Origin: Acidobacteriota bacterium
Lineage (GTDB): Bacteria > Acidobacteriota > UBA890 > WLXD01
Length of the DNA: 64,000 nucleotides
Direction of reading: 5' to 3'
Assembly (NCBI GenBank): GCA_012103255.1
Contig: WLXD01000004.1
Location: forward strand, 310,001-374,000
The position numbers and the translations under genes were made by a program. Below, in pieces: positions 1 to 9,246 of this stretch; the first letter of the stretch is position 1, and each line of letters opens with the position of its first letter. The notes below the pieces were generated by a model that was not told the origin of the DNA, did no database searches, and worked only from the letters and a program-made list of their open reading frames with translations.

Positions 1-2
1 CA

Positions 3-386
3 GCAAGCCGGATCCTGGTCAGCGGCGACATCGTGACCTCACCAATCCCGGCAGGGGGGGACGTCCCTCCGAGCGAATGGGACGCCACGCTGGACGCAAT
101 CGTTAACTTGGCGCCGGCAGCGATCGTCCCCGGACACGGTGAGCTCATGCGCGATCTTGACTATGTTCGCCTGGTCCGCGACTTACTGGCCGCGCTCCGC
201 GCAGAGATGACCGAGGCAGTCGGCCGCGGGCTCGCGCGCGACGACGCGATTGCCGCCATCCAGATCTCGGTGATGCGATCTCGATTCACGCGCGGTGACC
301 AACGCCTCGAACTCGGCTTCGACCGCTTCTTTCTCCCCTACGCGGCGGCAGCCGCGTACGACGAACTCATCGCGGAGCGACGCTAG
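3..386 (+). CDS. MBL-fold metallo-hydrolase, C-terminal fragment (5' end outside window)
   Basis: The frame is open from base 3, so the gene starts upstream and the GTG at 33 is internal. The visible 127 residues begin with ILVSGDIV, which fits the metal-binding Asp region of metallo-beta-lactamase-fold enzymes. VPGHGE follows and matches the late conserved His motif of the fold. The rest is a helical tail rich in Ala and Arg, as in secreted or cytosolic MBL hydrolases with a C-terminal helical cap. The substrate cannot be told because the HxHxDH motif is missing. The stop codon directly abuts the stop of the convergent sulfatase-like gene, with no spacer. Confidence 0.75.
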   Translation, partial: ASRILVSGDIVTSPIPAGGDVPPSEWDATLDAIVNLAPAAIVPGHGELMRDLDYVRLVRDLLAALRAEMTEAVGRGLARDDAIAAIQISVMRSRFTRGDQRLELGFDRFFLPYAAAAAYDELIAERR

Positions 387-2837
387 TTACTGGATGTAGC
401 CGAGCGCTCGGAGTCGCGCTTCCTCTTCCGGCGACAGATCCGACGCTTCGGCTTCTTCGACTCGCGCGGCCAAGGCACGCTCGTGCCAGGCGGCGAGCTC
501 CTCGGCCATGCCGGACACGATGTCCGGGTTGTCGTCGGCGACGTTGATCTGATCCATCGGGTCGTTGTCGTAGTCGTAGAGTTCGAATTCCGGCCAGTCG
601 TCAGGGCGGCGAGAGTTGCGGATGAGCTTCCAGCCATCCGCGACCATGACGAGCGAGTCGACCTGCTCCTCTGGGGGCAGAGAGTCGTCCTCCAGCCCTT
701 GACGCTGCGCGAACGCCGGTCGAGAGACCCAGCCGAAGCGCGACGGCGCCTCGCCCTGCAGCATCAACGGGAGCAGGCTCTGCCCCTGCACCTGATCGGG
801 TGCGGCGATCCTCGCAAGATCGAGAACGGTCGGCATCACATCGATCGACTGCACAACCTCATCGCTGCGCCCCGCCGGGATGACGCCCGGCCACCACATC
901 ATCAGCGGCACGTTGAGCATCTCGCCGTATGCGTTGTTGCCGTGGAAGTGGCGACCGTGCTCGAGGAACTCCTCGCCGTGGTCGCTCATGAACACGATCA
1001 ACGTATCCTCCGCTAGGCCGAGCTGTTCGAGACGCTCCATCACCCGTCCGAGCTCCTCGTCCATGCCGCGGATCGAGGCGTCGTACCAGTCGTGCTCGGT
1101 GTCGACGAACGCATCGGCGTCCACCTCGGCGGCGGCAAGCTCCTCAGCCGTCGGCATCACATCGCCACGCATGTGGTCGTCCTCGATCTCTTCCTGAACG
1201 GCTTCGATGCGTTCGCGGTGCGCCTCGATCTCGCCTTCATCCGTGTACAACGTGTCGTAGGGCGGATAGGGCTCGAAGGGGCTGTGCGGATCGAACACAT
1301 GGAGAAACACGAAGAACGGGGTCTCGGCGTTCTCCTCGATCCACGGCAGCAGTCGATCCACGTAGGTACGGGCTGTCTTGGCCTCGCTGTGGGGCAGCTC
1401 GCTGATGGACCCGCGCTCCGACAGCGTTTCGATGCCCTGGTGCAGATTCGTGAGCTTGCCGGTGAACGGCACGGACGAGGTTGCGTAGGTCGCGTAGCCG
1501 GCCTCTCGCAACGACTCGCCGAGGGTCGTCACCGACGATGGCAGTCGATCCGGAATGTCTGCGATCCCGTGGGAGCTCGGGTAGAGCGACGTCAGAATCG
1601 AGGGCACCGAGACCTTCGTCCAGGTCCCCTGCGACACGTTCTTGGTGAAGACCGTGCCCTCCTCAGCGATGCGGCTCAGGTGCGGCGCGTTGTCGCGTTC
1701 GCCGCCATGCCAGGGCAATCGGTCGCGGCGCAGCGTGTCGGCAAGGATGAAGAGAATCCGCTTTGGAGCGGCCTGGCCCGCGGCCAACTGGGCGCGCGCT
1801 TCGCTTTCGGCTCCTACGGTCGTCGCTTCGCCCCGTGAACGGATCACGGGCCCGCCCCAGTACAGCAATCGCCCCGGCGACTGGGCTTCGCCAGCCAAAG
1901 TCAGTGTCACGGTCTGACCAGCCCACTCGTCGAGATTCACTGGCAGTCGGGTCCACTGATTCGCCGTCGTCACGGTTCGGCGCACCAATTCGCGGGTCGA
2001 GCCGCCAGCGGTAACCTCCACGACGAAGCGCGCAGGGCCAGGCTCGATCGTACCGATGCTCAGGTCCAGCCACGGTGACGGCGGCACCGTGACCTCGAAC
2101 GACACGCGCTCGGGAGTTCGTGTCACAAAAGTCTCGCGGTAGACGTCGCCGAGCCCCTGCCACGAAACACCGCTGGGCACGGACTGCAGGTGTTCCTCGA
2201 GAGACTTCAGGCGAATCGATTCGATGGCGAAGTCGGTGGCGGCGTCTGCTGGCTGGATCACCAGGTTCCGTAGCGCCGACATCGGCAAGCTTCCGATCAT
2301 CGAACCGGCCGTGCTAAAAAGCAGCGTCTCGAATTCATCGCCCGGCGTCAGATCGGCGAAAAATGGTGCGCCCAGTCCGTCCTCCTCGATCGTCTCGATC
2401 CATTCGTCGCGATCGAATTCCGGCGCACCCGAAAAAGCGAGTTGCGCCGACTCGCCGGCACCGACCTGCAGCCGCACCTCCAGCGAGTGGAAACTGCCCT
2501 TCAGTTCGATCTCGTCGGGAATCCGCAGATACAGAGCTGAGTTCTCGCCGGTAGCGGTGCCGCGGAGTGCGCCGTCCGCGACGCCGAGGTTGGCCACATC
2601 GAAAAGCGCATTCAGCGCTTCATCTGGCGTCACAGCATCCTGCGGAGTCGTGCCCGCGGCGAAGTCCCAGCTGATCGGGACCTGCGGCTCCACATCGGGA
2701 GTTCCCTCGATCAGCGCGTCGCTGGCAACGGAGACCAGGGTGACCGAGGCGGGACCTTCTGCGACGCCGCCGGAACAACCGACGACCAGCAGAGCAGACA
2801 AGAGGCAGGGCCCGCAAGCAGGGGAAATGCGGCGCAT
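387..2837 (-). CDS. Sulfatase-like hydrolase, predicted lipoprotein
   Basis: 816 residues. The N-terminus has a signal ending in a lipobox (LVVGC, Cys21), so it is probably a lipoprotein. Residues about 30-350 are a beta-rich region that I do not recognise; it looks like a carbohydrate-binding or jelly-roll fold. The alkaline-phosphatase-superfamily sulfatase domain starts near residue 358 (ILFILADTLRRD). It has the nucleophile region KVSVPSILTSLYPSSHG, with Ser410 in the formylglycine/nucleophile position, and the metal motif MSDHGEEF. The classical C/S-x-P-S-R is S-V-P-S-I here, so the Arg is absent. This occurs in the broad 'sulfatase-like hydrolase/transferase' group, which includes phosphotransferases. 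A GGAG-type ribosome site precedes the ATG by about 7 bases. It is divergent from tyrA across 115 bases. Confidence 0.85.
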   Translation of the reverse strand: MRRISPACGPCLLSALLVVGCSGGVAEGPASVTLVSVASDALIEGTPDVEPQVPISWDFAAGTTPQDAVTPDEALNALFDVANLGVADGALRGTATGENSALYLRIPDEIELKGSFHSLEVRLQVGAGESAQLAFSGAPEFDRDEWIETIEEDGLGAPFFADLTPGDEFETLLFSTAGSMIGSLPMSALRNLVIQPADAATDFAIESIRLKSLEEHLQSVPSGVSWQGLGDVYRETFVTRTPERVSFEVTVPPSPWLDLSIGTIEPGPARFVVEVTAGGSTRELVRRTVTTANQWTRLPVNLDEWAGQTVTLTLAGEAQSPGRLLYWGGPVIRSRGEATTVGAESEARAQLAAGQAAPKRILFILADTLRRDRLPWHGGERDNAPHLSRIAEEGTVFTKNVSQGTWTKVSVPSILTSLYPSSHGIADIPDRLPSSVTTLGESLREAGYATYATSSVPFTGKLTNLHQGIETLSERGSISELPHSEAKTARTYVDRLLPWIEENAETPFFVFLHVFDPHSPFEPYPPYDTLYTDEGEIEAHRERIEAVQEEIEDDHMRGDVMPTAEELAAAEVDADAFVDTEHDWYDASIRGMDEELGRVMERLEQLGLAEDTLIVFMSDHGEEFLEHGRHFHGNNAYGEMLNVPLMMWWPGVIPAGRSDEVVQSIDVMPTVLDLARIAAPDQVQGQSLLPLMLQGEAPSRFGWVSRPAFAQRQGLEDDSLPPEEQVDSLVMVADGWKLIRNSRRPDDWPEFELYDYDNDPMDQINVADDNPDIVSGMAEELAAWHERALAARVEEAEASDLSPEEEARLRALGYIQ

Positions 2838-2952
2838 CAGGTGTTCTCCGGGATACGGGTACGAAACCGGCGCCGATCATACGCTTTGGCGCAGCGGTAG
2901 ACCATGCGGTACAACGTCCTGACACACTCGCCCGCGCCGCTGGAGCTTCACT

Positions 2953-4038
2953 GTGAGTCTCGATCATCTTCGACAGCAACTTTCCGACCTGGATCGGCGC
3001 CTGATCGATCTGGTTGCGGAGCGGCAACGCATCGTCGCCGAGATCGGGCGAGACAAGCTGTCGACAGGGCGCGCCACCCGCGACTTCGCCCGTGAAAAGG
3101 TCGTGCTGGAGAGTGTTCGCGAACGTGCCGCCTCACTCGACCTCGACCCAGACGTCGCCGAGGACCTGCTGCGGACGCTGATCCGCTCGTCGCTGACTAC
3201 ACAGGAGCATGACCGCGTCGCGGCCGAAGGGCATGGCGACGGTCGGCGGGCACTGGTGATCGGTGGCGGCGGCAAGATGGGCGGCTGGTTCGTGGACTTC
3301 TTCGCCCAGCAAGGCTTCGCCACGACTATCGCCGATCCCGCCGCGCCAGCTGGCGCGCGATGCGTGGCGCAATGGCAGGACGCCGGACTCGACTTCGACG
3401 TGATCGTCGTGGCCACGCCGCTGGCGATCTCGGATCACATCCTGGCCGCGCTTGCAGCCGAGAAACCCACCGGCCTGATCTTCGACATCGGCTCGCTGAA
3501 GACTCCGCTCAAGGCCGGAATCAAGGCACTCGCGGATGCCGGATGGCGCGTGGCGTCTTTGCACCCGATGTTCGGACCGGGTACGGAACTCCTCTCCGGC
3601 CGTCATCTGGTATTCGTCGACACCGGCTGCCCTGACGCCACCGCAGATGCCAAGGAACTGTTTTCGGCAACGATGGTCGAAAAGCTCGACATGGGCCTCG
3701 ACGAGCACGACCGGATGATCGCCTACGTCCTCGGCCTGTCGCACGCGCTCAACATCGCCTTCTTCACGGCGCTGGCCGATAGCGGCGAGGCCGCGCCGCA
3801 GCTCGCTGGTCTGTCTTCCACAACCTTCGACGCGCAGATGCTGGTCTCGACTGCGGTCGCGAGCGATAACCCGCATCTGTACTTCGAGATCCAGCATCTG
3901 AACGAGTACGGGCTCGAGCCTCTTGATGCCCTGCGCGAATCGATCGACAGCATCCGCAGCCTCGTGGCCGATGGCGACGAGGACAGCTTCGTAAAACTCA
4001 TGCGCCGTGGGCAGGAGTATCTGCGCCAACGTCGCTGA
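2953..4038 (+). CDS. tyrA: Chorismate mutase / prephenate dehydrogenase (T-protein)
   Basis: 361 residues, GTG start. It makes prephenate from chorismate and then 4-hydroxyphenylpyruvate, in tyrosine synthesis in the cytosol. Residues 1-85 form the AroQ-type chorismate mutase helix bundle (LRQQLSDLDRRLIDLVAER). A Rossmann nucleotide site follows near residue 98 (VIGGGGKMGGWF), and HPMFGPG is the prephenate dehydrogenase active-site loop. The fused order mutase-dehydrogenase is the enterobacterial TyrA type. No C-terminal ACT domain is visible, so feedback control by tyrosine would have to act elsewhere. It stands alone, 101 bases before the kinase gene. Confidence 0.95.
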   Translation: MSLDHLRQQLSDLDRRLIDLVAERQRIVAEIGRDKLSTGRATRDFAREKVVLESVRERAASLDLDPDVAEDLLRTLIRSSLTTQEHDRVAAEGHGDGRRALVIGGGGKMGGWFVDFFAQQGFATTIADPAAPAGARCVAQWQDAGLDFDVIVVATPLAISDHILAALAAEKPTGLIFDIGSLKTPLKAGIKALADAGWRVASLHPMFGPGTELLSGRHLVFVDTGCPDATADAKELFSATMVEKLDMGLDEHDRMIAYVLGLSHALNIAFFTALADSGEAAPQLAGLSSTTFDAQMLVSTAVASDNPHLYFEIQHLNEYGLEPLDALRESIDSIRSLVADGDEDSFVKLMRRGQEYLRQRR

Positions 4039-4139
4039 GACCGACGAGTTCGGCGGCAGACGCGGTTCAGCGGGGCCGCCCAGATCCGGTACTATCCCGT
4101 GCCTGACGCCCAAACCTCTCACCCCTGCGAGGCTCCCCG

Positions 4140-6881
4140 ATGGACGTAGGAACACGCCTAGGCCACTACACAATCACCGCCAAACTCGGTGAAGGTGGCA
4201 TGGGACAGGTCTTCCGCGCGGAGGACACGAACCTCAAGCGCGAAGTGGCCATCAAGGTTCTGCCGCCGCAGCTCGCCGGCGACGCCGACCGCATGGCGCG
4301 GCTCGAGCGCGAGGCCCAGCTTCTCGCCCAGCTCGATCACGCCAACATCGCGGCGATCCACGGACTTGAGTCAGCCGACGACGGCACTCGGTTCCTCGTA
4401 ATGCAGTTGGCGGAAGGCCAGGACCTGCACCAGCGCCTCGATGCCGGCCCAATGTCCGTCGACGAGGCCCTGCGAATAGCGCTGCAAGTAGCGCGTGCAC
4501 TCGAGTCAGCGCACGAACGCGGCGTGGTGCATCGCGACCTCAAGCCCGCCAACATCATGGTGGGCGACGACGGCACCGTGAAGCTGCTCGACTTCGGCCT
4601 CGCCAAGGCGTTCGCCAGCGATGGCATGAGCGGATCGCTCGAGATCAGCGCGTCGCCGACGATGATGGAAGCCACGGCGGCCGGGGTGATCCTCGGCACC
4701 GCGGGCTACATGAGCCCGGAGCAGGCGCGCGGCCGCAGTGTGGACCGCCGTACCGACGTCTGGGCGTTCGGCTGCGTCATGTACGAGATGCTCACGGCCC
4801 AGCGGGTCTTCGGCGGCGAAACGGCCACCGACGTTCTGGGCGCGATCGTGCATCGCGACCCCGAGTGGGAACTGCTTCCCTCGGACACGCCCCGACGCAT
4901 TCGCGCCCTGCTGCATCGCTGCCTTCGCAAAGACATGGACCGCCGCATCCAGGCGATCGGCGATGCCCGTGTCTCGATCGAGGAATATCTCGAGGATCCA
5001 GAAGCCGCCGAATCGATCCTGGACGACGGCGCCGAGCCTCCGATCGGCACCCGCCCTTGGCTCCCATGGGCTTTGGCGGGTGCTCTCGGATTGGCTTTCG
5101 TGATGTCGATGATCGTCGGTGCAGAAGGAGCACCCGAGAAAGCACCGACACTTCGGCTCGACATGATGATCGGCGTCGAGGACGAACTCCGAGACACCTC
5201 ACTCGGATCGAGCATGATCGTCTCGCCGGATGGCCGCCAGATTGTTGTCGTGACGGGTACAAGCGCCCAAGCAACGGAAGTACGCATCCGACGCCTCGAC
5301 CAGGCCGACGTTGAAGTTCTCGCAACCGGCGCGCTCTACAACCCCTTCTTCTCGCCCGACAGCAACTGGGTAGGATTCGCCAGCCCTTCGGCCCTCATGA
5401 AGGTACCGGCGACGGGCGGCACTCCGCTCGAGTTCGTCGCGGTAAACCGGAGTCGCGGCGCAACCTGGACCGACGACAACGAGGTTGTCTTCGCGCGCGA
5501 TCCAGCTTCGCCGCTCGAGCTCGTGAGCGCCGACGGCGGCGATGCTCGCCCGCTCACGGAGTTCGACGCCACCACGGAGGAAGTGACACACCGCTGGCCG
5601 CAGTTCGTGACGGGCACCCGCAAAGTCATTTTCACCGCGCACACGAACACCGTCGGCGCGTTCGACGCGGCCAGCATCCAGGCGGTCGACATCGACACGG
5701 GCGAAAAGACAATCCTGTATCGCGGCGGCTATTACGGCCGCTACGTTAAATCCGGGCATCTCCTGTTCATGAGCGACGGCACCCTTTTCGCGATCCCACT
5801 CGATATCGACTCGATGGAGATCGTGGGCAGTGCAGTGCCGGTGGCCGAAGCCGTCGCGGACGATCCGGGCGAAGGCGGCGGGCAGTACGGCGTGTCCGAG
5901 AACGGCATCCTGGTGCATCGCGCTGGAAGCTCCGTACCGGTCGCATATCCGGCGATTTGGCTCGATCGCGACGGCGACATGGCTCCGCTGCTCCCTGAGG
6001 AGCGCGCGTATGTCGAGGCCCGCGTGTCTCCCGATGGCAATCGCGTCGCGATGACCGAACTGAACGCGGACAACTGGGACGTCTGGGTGTACGACATCCA
6101 GCGGGGCACACGGACCCGGATCACCTTCGAACCTGGCATCGAAGGACCCGCCGTCTGGTCGCCGGATGGCACCGAGCTGATCTACAGCTCCGATGCCACC
6201 GGATCCGACGAGTTGTACCGCAAGCGGTCGGACGGATCGGGGAATGCCACGCAGATCACCACCGAGGAAGTTCAGCTCTTCGTCAGCGATTGGTCGCCCG
6301 ACGGCCGCTACGCGATCATGCTACGTGGCGGCACCGAGGACGCTGACAGCGGGTGGTTCGCGGGGGCCGACCTGGGCGTCCTCGACCTCGAGAGTGAGGA
6401 CGCGACCGTTCGGCCGTTTGTAGCGACCCGGTTCCAGGAGAGCGAGGCCAGCTTCTCGTCAGATGGTCGCTGGGTCGCATACCAGTCGAACGAGAGCGGC
6501 GAGTCGGAGATCTATGTGCAGCCCTTCCCCGAGGGTGAGGGCCGATGGCAGGTATCGGACGCCGGTGGCGGCTACGCGCGCTGGTCACCCAATGGCTCGG
6601 AGCTATTTTATCGGTCTGCGGATGGGATCATGGTTGTCGAGATTTCGGCCCAGGGAGGCACGTTCTCGGCAACTCGACCGCGTCTACTCGTGACCGGAAA
6701 CTTCCTCGGCGGCCCGGGCGGTCTGGGGATGGACGGCAATACCTTCGCAGACTACGACGTAGCGCCTGACGGACGTTTCGTGATGTTCCCTTCCGCGGAA
6801 AGGACGAACGGCGGTGTCCAGCTCGCCCGTGTCGTCGTGAACTGGTTCCCGGAACTCACTCGGGTCGCCCCACGGCGCTAG
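4140..6881 (+). CDS. Ser/Thr protein kinase with C-terminal TolB/WD40-like propeller
   Basis: 913 residues. The PknB-type kinase domain (1-285) is complete: GEGGMG glycine loop, Lys39 in VAIKVL, HRDLKPAN (His131, Asp133), DFG at Asp151, and the activation-segment end YMSPEQARG. One membrane segment lies at about 306-327. The external part (340-913) carries repeated PD40/TolB-type blades (VSPDGR, FSPDSN, WSPDG, SSDGR). The protein probably senses something outside the membrane and phosphorylates cytosolic partners; targets are unknown. This architecture is common in Acidobacteriota. The stop is 3 bases before the DksA-like gene, which indicates co-transcription. Confidence 0.93.
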   Translation: MDVGTRLGHYTITAKLGEGGMGQVFRAEDTNLKREVAIKVLPPQLAGDADRMARLEREAQLLAQLDHANIAAIHGLESADDGTRFLVMQLAEGQDLHQRLDAGPMSVDEALRIALQVARALESAHERGVVHRDLKPANIMVGDDGTVKLLDFGLAKAFASDGMSGSLEISASPTMMEATAAGVILGTAGYMSPEQARGRSVDRRTDVWAFGCVMYEMLTAQRVFGGETATDVLGAIVHRDPEWELLPSDTPRRIRALLHRCLRKDMDRRIQAIGDARVSIEEYLEDPEAAESILDDGAEPPIGTRPWLPWALAGALGLAFVMSMIVGAEGAPEKAPTLRLDMMIGVEDELRDTSLGSSMIVSPDGRQIVVVTGTSAQATEVRIRRLDQADVEVLATGALYNPFFSPDSNWVGFASPSALMKVPATGGTPLEFVAVNRSRGATWTDDNEVVFARDPASPLELVSADGGDARPLTEFDATTEEVTHRWPQFVTGTRKVIFTAHTNTVGAFDAASIQAVDIDTGEKTILYRGGYYGRYVKSGHLLFMSDGTLFAIPLDIDSMEIVGSAVPVAEAVADDPGEGGGQYGVSENGILVHRAGSSVPVAYPAIWLDRDGDMAPLLPEERAYVEARVSPDGNRVAMTELNADNWDVWVYDIQRGTRTRITFEPGIEGPAVWSPDGTELIYSSDATGSDELYRKRSDGSGNATQITTEEVQLFVSDWSPDGRYAIMLRGGTEDADSGWFAGADLGVLDLESEDATVRPFVATRFQESEASFSSDGRWVAYQSNESGESEIYVQPFPEGEGRWQVSDAGGGYARWSPNGSELFYRSADGIMVVEISAQGGTFSATRPRLLVTGNFLGGPGGLGMDGNTFADYDVAPDGRFVMFPSAERTNGGVQLARVVVNWFPELTRVAPRR

Positions 6882-6884
6882 CGA

Positions 6885-7220
6885 ATGATTCCCGATGAAG
6901 CTCGCACCCTGCTCGAGGAGCGACGTGCGCAGCTCGAGGAAACCGCCCGCACGAACGAGGACGCCACCGCTGTCGTCGAACTCGATCAGGCAAGGATCGG
7001 TCGGCTATCGCGTATGGACGCCATGCAGAGCCAGGCGATGTCCGCCGAGATCAAGCGTCGCAACGAGCGCGAGTTGAAGGCGATAGCTGCCGCACTCGAA
7101 CGGCTCGACAACGAGGAGTACGGCGAGTGCATCGCCTGCGGCGAGGAGATCTCCGATGCGCGGCTGCGCGCCAACCCGGTAGCCACGGTCTGCATCGACT
7201 GCGCCGAGGGTCGACGCTAG
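6885..7220 (+). CDS. TraR/DksA-type C4 zinc-finger protein
   Basis: 111 residues. The N-terminal coiled-coil part is charged and helical (LEERRAQLEETAR...). The C-terminal zinc finger reads YGECIACGEEIS, then 17 residues later CIDC, which is the DksA/TraR C4 pattern. The family binds RNA polymerase through the secondary channel and alters promoter response, often with ppGpp. DksA itself is longer (about 150 residues) with Asp-Ala at the coiled-coil tip. Here the tip region near residues 44-50 reads RMDAMQSQ, so a DA pair is present. It follows the kinase gene by 3 bases and may be translated from the same message. Confidence 0.9.
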   Translation: MIPDEARTLLEERRAQLEETARTNEDATAVVELDQARIGRLSRMDAMQSQAMSAEIKRRNERELKAIAAALERLDNEEYGECIACGEEISDARLRANPVATVCIDCAEGRR

Positions 7221-7224
7221 CGGC

Positions 7225-7602
7225 TCATCCCCAGTATCCGTACCAGGAACCCTGCAGCCAACCGATCGCCACGCCGACCGCGGGAAGCGCCGCTACGGTC
7301 AATGCCACGCGGGCAGCCAGTCCCACCGCGAGTGGGCCGACGGCAAGCCAGACCTGAGCGACCGCCACGCTCACGAAAGCGCCGGCGCCCGCCGTGAACG
7401 GATTGGCGCACCACGGACAGCGCGGACCCTCTGCGTGGTGGATGTTGCAGTGCTCGGCGCCACCGGCCCAGAGCGATGCGCAGCCGCAGTCGAACACCAG
7501 GTCGCAGATATTCACGAAGAACACACCGGTCGCGATCAGGCCGACCGCCAGAGCCGCCCATCGACGACGCCGTTCAGAGATCTTGCTCAAGTTGCTCTCC
7601 AT
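7225..7602 (-). CDS. Cys/His-rich small membrane protein, unknown function
   Basis: 125 residues. I choose the ATG at 7602 because a full AGGAGG lies 8 bases upstream; a longer version from 7632 would include that ribosome site. There are about three hydrophobic segments (residues 15-37, 68-90 and 95-115). The loop after the first segment is rich in metal-type ligands: Cys33, Cys39, Cys41, His51, Cys52, His55, His56, Cys62 and Cys65 (DCGC, HCNIHH, CPWC). It is distantly like DUF2752 proteins, but the usual CP-x-CG-x-TRA motif is not present, so I leave it unnamed. It converges on the DksA-like gene and is divergent from the amidase gene. Confidence 0.7.
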   Translation of the reverse strand: MESNLSKISERRRRWAALAVGLIATGVFFVNICDLVFDCGCASLWAGGAEHCNIHHAEGPRCPWCANPFTAGAGAFVSVAVAQVWLAVGPLAVGLAARVALTVAALPAVGVAIGWLQGSWYGYWG

Positions 7603-7672
7603 CGTCTGTCCCTCCTGACCGCAGAAGGCCACCCTATGCTAGGATCACGCGCGGGGAGGCAGCCACTGGCGT

Positions 7673-8569
7673 TTGTGGGAAAACATGCAAAAAGTGCGCT
7701 GGGCTGCAGTAGACGTTGGCGGGGGCCATCGGTCTCGACTGCGTAGTTTCATCTTGATACCGACCGCTAGTGCCATAGCGGTAGCCATGCTTTTGGTGAG
7801 CCCGTCGAATCGCGACGCGTCGGCCGCCGCATCCGATGGCGAACAGGCACCCGTAGTGCGTGAAGGGTTGCGGTCGATCGTGATCGACCCCGGGCACGGG
7901 GGTCAGGCCACCGGCACCATCGCGGCAAACGGTCTGCAGGAAAAAGCGGTGACACTCGACATCGCGATCCGCCTTCGCGAACTGGTCTACCGCCGGCTAG
8001 GCCTCCAGGTTCAGCTCACGCGTGATCGCGACCTCGACCTCGAAAACGTGAGCCGCACTGAGAAGGCCAATAACTGGGGCGCTGACCTTTTCATCTCGAT
8101 TCACGCCAACGGCTTCCGGCAGACCGGCGTGCGTGGACCCGAGACCTACTTCCTGTCAGCGTCGGCGTCCGACGCAGAAGCGCGAGAGGCCGCGCTCCGT
8201 GAAAACGGCCCGGATGACGAACTCAGTACCGCCGGTGCCGCACCAGAACCGGGAATCGAGTTCATCCTGTGGGACCTGGCGCAAACCCAGCACCTCCGCG
8301 AGAGCAGTCTCTTCGCCGAAGGACTCCAGGCATCGTTGAACGATCTGTGGCGCATCCCTGATCGCGGGGTAAAGCAGGCGCCGTTCACCGTGCTTCGCGG
8401 TGCCACGATGCCGGCCGTGCTGGTCGAGGTAGGCTATCTTTCGAATCCTGAGGACGCCGCCATGCTCGCCGACCCGGATGTGCGACAGCGCATCGCCGAG
8501 GCGCTGTTCCGCGGTATCAGCGCCTTCCGCGAGCAGTACGCGGTGCTAGCGGGGGCGCCACCGAACTAA
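7673..8569 (+). CDS. N-acetylmuramoyl-L-alanine amidase (Amidase_3)
   Basis: 298 residues if the TTG at 7673 is used; an ATG at 7685 is the alternative. A GGGGAGG lies at 7653-7659, a long way from either. An N-terminal hydrophobic segment (about 25-45) exports or anchors the protein. The zinc amidase domain shows all ligands: His75 in DPGHGG, Glu90 in QEKAV, His144 in SIHAN, and the catalytic Glu252 in VEVGYLSNPED. It cleaves the peptide from N-acetylmuramic acid in peptidoglycan, normally at division. No LysM or AMIN targeting domain is seen, so recruitment must rely on other proteins. It leads a run of amidase, GerMN protein and rdgB. Confidence 0.92.
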   Translation: MWENMQKVRWAAVDVGGGHRSRLRSFILIPTASAIAVAMLLVSPSNRDASAAASDGEQAPVVREGLRSIVIDPGHGGQATGTIAANGLQEKAVTLDIAIRLRELVYRRLGLQVQLTRDRDLDLENVSRTEKANNWGADLFISIHANGFRQTGVRGPETYFLSASASDAEAREAALRENGPDDELSTAGAAPEPGIEFILWDLAQTQHLRESSLFAEGLQASLNDLWRIPDRGVKQAPFTVLRGATMPAVLVEVGYLSNPEDAAMLADPDVRQRIAEALFRGISAFREQYAVLAGAPPN

Positions 8570-8595
8570 CCGCGGCACTGACGCCCCACCCCACC

Positions 8596-9246
8596 ATGGC
8601 CCAATCGCAAAGCACTCTGCCAGCTCGGGTCATCATCATCGCCGGTGTTCTGGTGGTGGCCCTCGGCGCACTCGCCTTCGCACTCAATCAGTTGAGTCGG
8701 CCGGCGCCATTGCCAATACCTGAGACCACTGGCGAGATCTCCGCGGGCGAATCGTTGGCGCCTCCCGAGCCGGCTGAGACCGCTGTCGCCGAGACCGCGC
8801 CGGCCGCTGCGCCAGCCCAGGAACCCACGGAACTGCCAGATACGCTCACCGCTCAGCTGTTCGTGTCAGACGGCTCCGGTCGTCAGTTGATCACCCGTAT
8901 CGCGCGAATAGACCAACCGGGAACTCCGGTAGCCCAGGTACGTGCCGTTCTAGATCGACTTGTGGCCACCCCGGGCGCACCCCTGCCGGACGGCATGATT
9001 GTTCGTGAGATATGGGTTGCCAATGGCATCGCCTTCCTCGACTTCGAAGCCGGCCTGGCCGATCTCGTCGACGGTGGCAGCCGAGCCGAACTGATGTTCG
9101 TGTACAGCATCGTGGGCTCGCTCACGGGGTCCGTTCCTACTCTCACGGCCGTGCAGTTCCTGGTTGATGGACGCACCGTCGAAACACTCAACGGCCATAG
9201 CTACCTCGCCGAACCGGTGAAGCCACTTCTCGACTGGTCGTTCTAG
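8596..9246 (+). CDS. GerMN-domain membrane-anchored protein
   Basis: 216 residues. There is a short cytosolic N-terminus, one membrane segment at about 11-31, then a Pro/Ala/Glu-rich linker to about residue 85. The GerMN fold follows (LTAQLFVSDGSGRQL... VANGIAFLDFEAG... TLTAVQFLVDGR). GerMN domains occur in spore and cell-wall proteins. In Gram-negative bacteria they sit next to amidases, as here, and probably work in the periplasm on peptidoglycan or as partners of the amidase. Its stop overlaps the rdgB start by one base (TAGTG), which implies coupling. Confidence 0.82.
   Translation: MAQSQSTLPARVIIIAGVLVVALGALAFALNQLSRPAPLPIPETTGEISAGESLAPPEPAETAVAETAPAAAPAQEPTELPDTLTAQLFVSDGSGRQLITRIARIDQPGTPVAQVRAVLDRLVATPGAPLPDGMIVREIWVANGIAFLDFEAGLADLVDGGSRAELMFVYSIVGSLTGSVPTLTAVQFLVDGRTVETLNGHSYLAEPVKPLLDWSF

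Noticed and set aside
33-386. A complete gene starting at GTG 33
   Set aside because: The frame is open to the window edge and encodes MBL motifs before base 33.
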